A stretch of DNA of 13,599 nucleotides, from contig JADNYV010000882.1 in assembly GCA_015501055.1 (NCBI GenBank), positions 1 through 13,599 of the forward strand. Reading direction: 5' to 3'. Each line of letters begins with the position of its first letter. Positions within the stretch are counted from its first letter, which is position 1. This document shows, piece by piece, positions 7,390 to 13,599 of this stretch. Origin of the DNA: Mucidula mucida. Lineage: Eukaryota > Basidiomycota > Agaricomycetes > Agaricales > Physalacriaceae. Made by a program: the position numbers and the translations under genes. Below the pieces are notes generated by a model. It did not search any database, was not told the DNA's origin, and was given only the letters and a program-made list of their open reading frames with translations.

Positions 7390-7568
7390 ATCGCCATATT
7401 TTTACATTTTCAATCTTATCGGGGGGCTTGTCTTATCAACCAACGGACTGTTTCATCATCTGTTTTGTCACCAATCATACTCCTTTTCATTACCAAAGCC
7501 ATACTCATGTCAGACACACACCCAACACATGGATGACATCATACATGCCGAAACCTCATGGACTCCCA
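7382..7568 (+). repeat. Partial LTR-like copy (same family as 1926)
   Basis: It begins TGTTATGAAT and matches 1926-2118 with about half a dozen substitutions and an 11-bp deletion (the ATATTAT-rich stretch near 1965-1976), until GGACTCCC at 7568, where similarity ends. It terminates the RT-RNase H ORF by supplying its stop codon. No duplicated target site is evident on its right side. A nearby TTAACA (7572-7577) could be read as a terminal TAACA of a shortened LTR, but this is weak. Confidence 0.6.
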
Positions 7569-7604
7569 ACATTAACAAATTAAACTGTTAAGATATGGCG
7601 CCTC
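7569..7604. other. 36-bp junction sequence, possibly start of a Gypsy LTR
   Basis: An AT-rich stretch followed by TGTTAAGATATGGCGCCTC. The TGTTAAG start could be the left end of the Ty3/Gypsy LTR whose remainder would be at 8412 onward, with copy 2 inserted inside it. CCTC stands on both sides of copy 2 (7601-7604 and 8412-8415), as a 4-bp target duplication would. The evidence is only suggestive. Confidence 0.25.
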
Positions 7605-8411
7605 GATGTAAACGCGGATTCCGAGGGTAGGGAGCGTTTTCAGAGGCCTCTGCACACTCCACACCCCTCCTTACCCCTTTACCCAACTTCCTACTCAAGG
7701 GAGTTCAATGAGACAGCTTAAATCAAGTCAAACACTCATTTCACTCTAAAGCTGTATCATGTTCGCTCTCTGCTGCTCCTACTGCAGCCAGCCCACTCTC
7801 TGGGCTCTTCCTGGACTTACCCAGCCTGTGTCTGGCGTTGTAGTAACAACAGAGGCCACTCACAGGGCGCCCTGGGAGGTTTAAGCAAGAGCTCACACAC
7901 TCTGCCTCTTTGTCTCTTACCATCATCATCTCACAGAGACAAGCAGTTTGTGATTCCTCCAGTCCTCTTGCTCAGGACTGATGCCATACACCTCTAGAGC
8001 ACTGTCTGAAGCCGCCTACCCAGCCCAAAATCAGTCTAGACAGGTCCAAAGTGCCCATTTTGAGGGAATTCGCACTTTTGCTCTCCCAGGCAAGCACCAC
8101 TCGCTCTACTCGGTCCTCCTGCTCAGGACTGATGTACTGGCACCCTAGAACCCTATTGGAAGTGTCCGCTCCGGCCCCAGAGCGCTAGCGCTCCCGCTGC
8201 TCTCCCTGCTTCCAGTATGTGCCAATGTCTCACATCCAGCTCTTCAGAGCTGATGCCCATTTTGTGCCCAGATACCCATTCCTTTCCAAAGGACTCCTTC
8301 TCAAGGACATTCTGTGGGCTATCTGGTCACAGGTGCGCTCTCTGCACCCTCTCACTCCCCTCCAGCTAACCTGTGTTATCTGGTCACAGTTAGCTCCGCA
8401 TTTTTGCGTCC
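7605..8411 (+). mobile_element. Retroelement copy 2: stand-alone 807-bp repeat (solo-repeat or truncated copy)
   Basis: Matches 2955-3761 nearly base for base (differences include C for T in GGCGTTG, AGCTCAC, the TTTTTGCGTCC end, and two near 8030-8037). It then stops abruptly: at 8412 the sequence becomes unrelated. It carries no gag or RT. It is either a solo terminal repeat left by recombination, a 3'-truncated insertion, or the downstream terminal repeat belonging to copy 1. The CCTC flanks favour an independent insertion, with low certainty. Confidence 0.65.
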
Positions 8412-8648
8412 CCTCCCACCTCTCCCTCAGTAGATACATCTTCATGTATTAAGTATGTACACTTCATGTATAGGCACTTTACGATACACTGAATTGATGG
8501 GGCCCTCGGGGTCCAGTTTTGACCTAACCTTGTGTGATCTAACAAGCATAGGCTTATTCATCCAAACCTCTATTCCCTCACCCATTTCATCCAAATCCGC
8601 ATCACCCATATCACCACTTTTACCCTTTCACTCTCCGATCTCATCACC
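8412..8648 (+). promoter_or_regulatory. Presumed 5' LTR remainder/leader of Ty3/Gypsy element
   Basis: Noncoding sequence directly upstream of the Gypsy gag ATG. It contains repeated ATGTAT/CTTCATGTAT words around 8442-8475 and a GGGGCCCTCGGGGTCC near-palindrome at about 8499-8514. A long pyrimidine-rich leader (8565-8645) ends TCATCACCATG, a good fungal initiation context. The LTR end and primer-binding site could not be placed. Confidence 0.35.
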
Positions 8649-9360
8649 ATGTCCAGCGAAGCACCCAAAACCGCTCATCATGCACCCGCTCATCATGCCG
8701 ATGTCGAAACCAAAGGCCGATCCCTTGTCAACAAGCCTTATGACTATGACAGGGACAAGGCCAAGTACAAGAGCTGGTGGCGATCCATGTCTACATACAT
8801 CCATGACAAGAAGAACAACCTCACATCTGACTCCGAAAGGATTGATGTTGTTCTCTCCTACATCTGAGGAGATCATGTCGATGCATGGGTCCAGAACTAC
8901 TTGGATCAGAATTTTGACGAGGAGGAAGAGGATTGGACAGTCTCCTGGATGGAGTTCAAGGAGCATTTGAAGGAGCAATTTGTGGATTCCAACCTCGCGC
9001 GAGACGCGCAAGACCAGATCAAGCGGTTGCGCCAGGGGCAAGACACCGCTCAAGATTTCTTCCAGAAGTTTGAGGTTCTGCTCACTCATGCAGGATATTT
9101 AAAGGATGACACATTTGTTGTGCGACTTCTCGAGACCAACGTCAACGAGAAGATCATTGATCAGATCTATGGCAGCCGAGACGGGTTGCCAGAGAAGTAC
9201 AAGGATTGGAAGGCACAGATCATTCAGATCAATCAGCTGTGGAGAAGGCGGACGGCAAGCAAGAGGTCCGGCATGCAGTCCCGGCCCCTAGCTCCGCAGG
9301 CGGCTACATCGAGAGCCAATCCTATGAACCCACCCCCGACACCAATCACACAACGAGATC
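8649..9360 (+). pseudogene. gag: Ty3/Gypsy Gag, 5' fragment with in-frame TGA, interrupted by copy 3
   Basis: The structural protein of a Ty3/Gypsy retrotransposon. It shows the capsid-type retrotransposon Gag pattern of basidiomycete elements: NKPYDYDRDKAKYKSWW, then ERIDVVLSYI, AWVQNYLDQ, WMEFKEHLKEQF, IKRLRQGQ, AQDFFQKFEVLL, VRLLETNV, and a closing YKDWKAQIIQINQLWRR. The ATG at 8649 is in good context. A TGA at 8865-8867 interrupts the same frame after 72 codons and would be explained by CGA to TGA (CpG deamination), though other origins are possible. The frame then continues to 9360, where copy 3 begins; zinc knuckle, protease, RT and integrase are not in the window. Codons after 9360 (CKRGFRG, stop at 9384-9386) belong to the inserted element. 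Confidence 0.8.
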
Positions 9361-10167
9361 GATGTAAACGCGGATTCCGAGGGTAGGGAGCGTTTTCAGA
9401 GGCCTCTGCACACTCCACACCCCTCCTTTCCCCTTTACCCAACTTCCTACTCAAGGGAGTTCAATGAGACAGCTTAAATCAAGTCAAACACTCATTTCAC
9501 TCCAAAGCTGGATCATGTTCGCTCTCTGCTGCTCCTACTGCAGCCAGCCCACTCTCTGGGCTCTTCCTGGACTTACCCAGCCTGTGTCTGGTGTTGTAGT
9601 AACAACAGAGGCCACTCACAGGGCGCCCTGGGAGGTTTAAGCAAGAGCTCACACACTCTGCCTCTTTGTCTCTTACCATCATCATCTCACAGAGACAAGC
9701 AGTTTGTGATTCCTCCAGTCCTCTTGCTCAGGACTGATGCCATACACCTCTAGAGCACTGTCTGAAGCCGCCTACCCAGCCCAAAACCAGTCCAGACAGG
9801 TCCAAAGTGCCCATTTTGAGGGAATTCGCACTTTTGCTCTCCCAGGCAAGCACCACTCGCTCTACTCGGTCCTCCTGCTCAGGACTGATGTAATGGCACC
9901 CTAGAACCCTATTGGAAGTGTCCGCTCCGGCCCCAGAGCGCTAGCGCTCCCGCTGCTCTTCCTGCTTCCAGTATGTGCCAATGTCTCACATCCAGCTCTT
10001 CAGAGCTGATGCCCATTTTGTGCCCAGATACCCATTCCTTTCCAAAGGACTCCTTCTCAAGGACATTCTGTGGGCTATCTGGTCACAGGTGCGCTCTCTG
10101 CACCCTCTCACTCCCCTCCAGCTAACCTGTGTTATCTGGTCACAGTTAGCTCCGCATTTTTGCGTCC
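9361..10167 (+). repeat. 807-bp 5' repeat of retroelement, copy 3
   Basis: Same unit as 2955-3761 and 7605-8411. Distinguishing bases include TTTCCCC near 9427, CTCCAAAGCTGG near 9500, GTAATGG near 9890 and CTCTTCC near 9957. The 14-bp palindrome is at 9936-9949. Left flank is Gypsy gag sequence (..CAACGAGATC). Confidence 0.75.
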
Positions 10168-10394
10168 TTTCCCTGTGGCTACACCACACATCCCTCTCCA
10201 AGCGGCTCACCACCGCTTATCGAGCTCAATACTCCGCTCAGCATGCTATACCTCCCTGGACTCGGTATCCTCCTTGTACTTCCTTGTCATCGTCGATCAG
10301 TGGTACAGCTCAACCTGTGCTTGCGACCGCGTTCAACACCCGGTTGTACAGCGTGTGCCTGACTCCTACCAAGGAGTGTAAATCAGGGCGCTGA
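9975..10394 (+). CDS. Leader open frame of retroelement copy 3, 139 codons (doubtful coding)
   Basis: Counterpart of the frame at 3569-3988, with one amino acid difference (His for Arg). No recognisable domain. Preservation between copies this young says little about coding, and an overlapping second frame is open too. Confidence 0.15.
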   Translation: MPMSHIQLFRADAHFVPRYPFLSKGLLLKDILWAIWSQVRSLHPLTPLQLTCVIWSQLAPHFCVLSLWLHHTSLSKRLTTAYRAQYSAQHAIPPWTRYPPCTSLSSSISGTAQPVLATAFNTRLYSVCLTPTKECKSGR

Positions 10395-10647
10395 TTGATA
10401 GACGAGTTCGCTCTCTGAGTGCGCCGTAACACGTTCGCTCTCTGAGTGTTCGATAGGCTTGGTTAAGGATCGGTCGGTACCCAGCTCAGGCGCCCTCTAT
10501 TCGCTTACAACCTGGGTGTTCTCTTTGCGAGGGCATTCGCGTTCTGAGTGTTAGACTGGCCAAAAGGCAGCAAGAGGGCGAGAAGCCTGCGCAGACAGCC
10601 TTAGGTGCACATTCTGCTGACAACGTTCCTGAACCAGGAAGCGGATC

Positions 10648-12000
10648 ATGTCTGATGTTGACGAGCTTGATGGTATCTCTCGCAATCATTCACCTCCTCG
10701 CCCCCATTCGCCTTATGATCAGGATCCAGACGAGCGCGAAGCGATTCGCTTGCGCGCTGAGCAGCTTCAGGACCTTGTCAAGCGGTTTGCGGATGGGTCT
10801 ATCAAATCCCAAGGCGAGTTCTTGCAGCTTGCCCGCAAAACCGGCGCGTCTGCTGGCGAAATGGACGACTATATCGAACAAGTCGCCCAAATCATTGAAC
10901 AGCGCAAGAAGCCGGACAAGGCTCCCGAGCACGATAGGACTCCTGAGCGCGATGCTACATTCCAACGAGAGCTGGATGAAGAGGCGCGAAGACGTGCCGT
11001 TGAAGAGGCCGCTTGGGCCGCGTTCGCGGCGCAGCTCGATGCTGCTGCTGCTACAGCGCCTGCCGCACAGCCCGCTTCAGCCGCCGGACCCGTGGCTGGT
11101 CCGTTATCAGCTTCGTTGCTCTCTAGGCTCCTTGGAGCAGAGTCTACTCCGTCCGGCATCTCTGCTTCAGTCCTCGCTGCAGCTCCGCATCTTGCGCAGC
11201 TTGCAGCTCCCTCCAACCTCACTCCTCATATCGAGGAGACTCAGCGCATTCGACGTCTCCTCACTACTGAGAAGGACATTGACGCTATCATCAATGCGTG
11301 TCAGATGCAGTCACTCCATGATCCATTTGCGCGCTCCTTCTGGCGTTCCATTGTGCTGGAGCAGTATGTGGATTTTGAGAAGCTCTTTGCCTCCATTCAC
11401 TCTGGCACAAATCAGCAGGAGGACACCAAGGACTTTGCCGGTGGCTACGTCATCATGCGCAAGGACCAGTCCACTGCTCGCCGCACCCTCACCCAAGAGT
11501 CCGAGTGGACACGCGTCTTCGATGCGTATGCCACCGGTGTTGGGCTCATCTACCCTCACCGCAAGGACGAACTCCGGGGTTACCGCGCGCTCATCATTGA
11601 GCTGTTTCGCGCTACACCCTCGAATCCAGCGTTCCCTATTCGCTGTGATAAGGAGACTCGCATTCGCTATGCTAACTCTCCTTTCCATCTCGATGATCGC
11701 ACTGCGCTCCAGCTTCCTCTTCTCTCTGAGATGTTGCGCACCTCTGAGGGAGCAAATCCTCGCAAGCGGTCCTCTGACTCTGGCAGCTCACAGTCTGCGA
11801 CACGTCGTCGCATTGTTTGCCAGAATTGGAATCTGGGTAAATGCTCATCTCCGTGCTCCGCAGGCCGTCTTCACGGTTCTTGCAGTGAGTGCGGAGGAAA
11901 GCACACAGCCAAGAGCCAACCAGCCTGCCTCATCCTCCTCGAAGCCAAACGAGCAGTCGCTCGTTCAGGAGCGAGTTCAGGCGGCGCTGATGAAGCCTAA
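10648..12000 (+). CDS. gag: Gag-like protein of DIRS-like retroelement, copy 3
   Basis: 450 aa, intact, identical to the copy 1 Gag except Val for Ile near residue 175, with the same C-terminal Cys/His cluster. Third-position changes dominate between copies (e.g. GAGCTC to GAGCTT at the seventh codon, CGGGCT to CGCGCT). It is followed by the same 11-nt overlap with the RT ORF (ATG at 11990). Confidence 0.75.
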   Translation: MSDVDELDGISRNHSPPRPHSPYDQDPDEREAIRLRAEQLQDLVKRFADGSIKSQGEFLQLARKTGASAGEMDDYIEQVAQIIEQRKKPDKAPEHDRTPERDATFQRELDEEARRRAVEEAAWAAFAAQLDAAAATAPAAQPASAAGPVAGPLSASLLSRLLGAESTPSGISASVLAAAPHLAQLAAPSNLTPHIEETQRIRRLLTTEKDIDAIINACQMQSLHDPFARSFWRSIVLEQYVDFEKLFASIHSGTNQQEDTKDFAGGYVIMRKDQSTARRTLTQESEWTRVFDAYATGVGLIYPHRKDELRGYRALIIELFRATPSNPAFPIRCDKETRIRYANSPFHLDDRTALQLPLLSEMLRTSEGANPRKRSSDSGSSQSATRRRIVCQNWNLGKCSSPCSAGRLHGSCSECGGKHTAKSQPACLILLEAKRAVARSGASSGGADEA

Positions 12001-13599
12001 GTCGTTGAAGCGTGAATCAGACGCTGTACCACCACCACCACGCTTTAAGCGTGGTTATGTATTTACTACCAATGTACTATCAGAATCTAAAACGCCTTCG
12101 AGCATCTCTTCCACTTACACTGCTCCTCCGCTTCCTTTACCTCCTCAGCAAATTCTCAACGACTCCTCCATCCAGCAGTCTCTTGCTGCAGTAGCTGACT
12201 ACATCAAGGTCAGCACACCTATCGACATTGACCGCTTTGAGCGGCTTCTTGCCAAACATCCCAATCAGCCCTTTGTGAGCTCTATCATCCGCTCACTCCG
12301 TGAAGGGTTCTGGCCTCTACACGATGGTCAGTGGGAAGCGCACCTCAGAGACAAGATTAGAGACAACTACTCTACTGAGGAGTGCGATCTTGTTGAGCTG
12401 CGCAAACAGCGAGATCAAGAAGTTGCTGCTGGCCGCTGGTCCCCTGCGCTTCCAGAAGGCTTTAAGCTCTTGCCTGGAATGCGCCTGTCACCCATGTTTG
12501 TGGTCTGGCAGAAGGGTAAACCACGCGTCGTCATGGACCATACAGGCAATGGTCTCAATGACGGCATTGCCAGAGCTGATGCCAAAGTCAAGTACGACGA
12601 TATGCACTCCTTTGGGCAGGTACTGCATGACGTCCTACAAGCTCATCCTCACGAGGAGATCCTGCTTTTCAAGAGCGACATCTCTAAAGCGTTCCTCAAT
12701 CTCCCCGTTCATCCATTTGGCAGCTACAACAAGTTGTCATTGTCGACGGCCGCTATCACATTGTGCGCCGTCTCATCTTTGGCAGTCGTGCATCACCATA
12801 CTGCTGGTGTTCGTTCTCTGGCCTGGTTAACTGGGTTGCTTGGGAGCTAGATATACCAGACCTGCACGACTACATGGATGACTACTATGGCTGGGACACC
12901 AATCACAATCTGGTGCTCTTTCATGGACAGCGACGTCCCCGACGTCAAGTCCAGCTTCTCCTTCTGTGGGACTCTTTGGGCATCCCATACGAAGATAAGA
13001 AGCAGGAACACGGTCCTCAGCTAAAAATCATTGGTTTCTGGTTAGACACTGTTCACGGGTCTATCTCTCTCTCACCAGACTCCATTGCGGACATGATCAC
13101 CACCATTCAGTCGTTCTTGTCCCAGCAAAAGCCTGTACTCAAGGAGTGGCAGTCCTTGGGTGGGTATCTCAACTGGGCTCTTAATGTGCTGCCTTGGGCA
13201 CGGCCAGCACTTACAGAGCTCTACCGCAAGATGAGCGGTAAAACACTGCAGTACAAAGGCATTCCATTGAACGTTGAGGTTAGAGCAGATCTCACTTGGT
13301 TTGTCAATGCATTACAACACTGCATCGGAGTGCGCTTTGTGAATGCGCAGGCGTGGGATGACTCTGAGGCTGATATGGTCTATTGGACAGATGCGAGTAA
13401 TCTGGGCCTCGCTTTCGTCTATGCTGGGAATGGCTTTAGCTATCAACTCCGAACCATCACCGGAGTTGACACCTTCTTTAGGGAGCTTGTAGCTATTCTT
13501 TGCGCTGTTCATGATGCTGCCTCTCATCCCTCTCCGCCTCGCAGGCTGTTAATCCATTCTGACAGTCTGGACTCCGTCTCAGTGTTTAACACTTTGGCT
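11990..13599 (+). pseudogene. RT-RNase H of copy 3, frameshifted and cut by window end
   Basis: Same protein as at 5584-7389, starting at the ATG that overlaps the end of gag. Through the NLPVHP segment it has no amino acid difference from copy 1 that I can see. One C of the CCC at copy 1 positions 6307-6309 is missing here (12713-12714). Translation therefore leaves the frame just after motif A and stops at TAG 12848-12850. The original frame resumes downstream and carries motif C YMDD (about 12871-12882) and the first three RNase H acids; the fourth is past the window edge. Replacements relative to copy 1 (Ser/Pro near 12937, His/Gln near 13127, Ser/Ala near 13287) appear only after the frameshift. 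Confidence 0.8.

Larger units (their letters stand above)
9361..13599 (+). mobile_element. Retroelement copy 3, DIRS-like, inserted in Gypsy gag (runs off window)
   Basis: Aligns end to end with copy 1 at about 99% identity: 807-bp repeat 9361-10167, leader, gag 10648-12000, RT-RNase H from 11990. It is visible to the equivalent of copy 1 position 7194, so its 3' end and any recombinase gene lie beyond 13599. It sits within Gypsy gag, so it inserted after that element. A single-base deletion at 12713-12714 breaks its RT. Confidence 0.8.

Noticed and set aside
7605..8411. Split-direct-repeat (B1-A2-B2) structure as in Ngaro elements
   Set aside because: It would require the sequence before 7605 to recur after 8411; it does not. 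Loss of part of the structure cannot be excluded, so it stays only as an option in the findings.
1..13599. CRISPR arrays, bacterial operons, tRNA or rRNA genes
   Set aside because: No regularly spaced short repeats, no cloverleaf-like A/B box pair recognised, and the gene structure is eukaryotic.

Overview
This window looks like a repeat-rich stretch of nuclear DNA from a filamentous basidiomycete, probably an agaricomycete. Three things point that way: short GT..AG introns of about 50-80 bp in the only apparently host gene, a Ty3/Gypsy Gag of the kind common in mushrooms, and two copies of an RT-RNase H retroelement resembling the DIRS-like (tyrosine-recombinase order) elements of Agaricomycetes. 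The assignment rests on protein and intron character alone.

Region by region: 1-1435 holds an unannotated plus-strand gene that I can follow through about eight small exons. It encodes a coiled-coil protein ending in a single C-terminal transmembrane helix. 1436-1808 is the gap between two convergent genes. 1809-1925 is the 3' coding end of a minus-strand gene, cut off at 1925/1926 by LTR-like sequence. 1926-2455 is that LTR-like sequence (TGTTA...TAACA ends, TATA box), and 2456-2954 is of unknown origin with one small open frame. 2955-7381 is retroelement copy 1: an 807-bp 5' repeat, a leader, an intact 450-aa Gag, and an RT-RNase H ORF that overlaps the end of gag by 11 nt. Its 3' end is replaced at 7382 by a fragment of the same LTR family seen at 1926. 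7605-8411 is a stand-alone copy of only the 807-bp 5' repeat (copy 2). 8412-9360 is the 5' part of a Ty3/Gypsy element whose Gag has an in-frame TGA. That Gag is interrupted at 9360/9361 by copy 3 (9361 to beyond the window edge), which is about 1% different from copy 1 and carries a 1-nt deletion that disables its RT.

The retroelement genes form a Gag plus RT-RNase H pair. No protease, integrase or tyrosine recombinase is visible in the window. In copy 1 the place where one would be expected is destroyed; in copy 3 it lies past position 13599. Comparing the two copies shows purifying selection on Gag and on RT upstream of the frameshift: only one Gag residue differs, against fourteen in the overlapping open frame. 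The most valuable items are the hidden multi-exon gene, the unresolved terminal architecture of the retroelement, and the nested insertion order.
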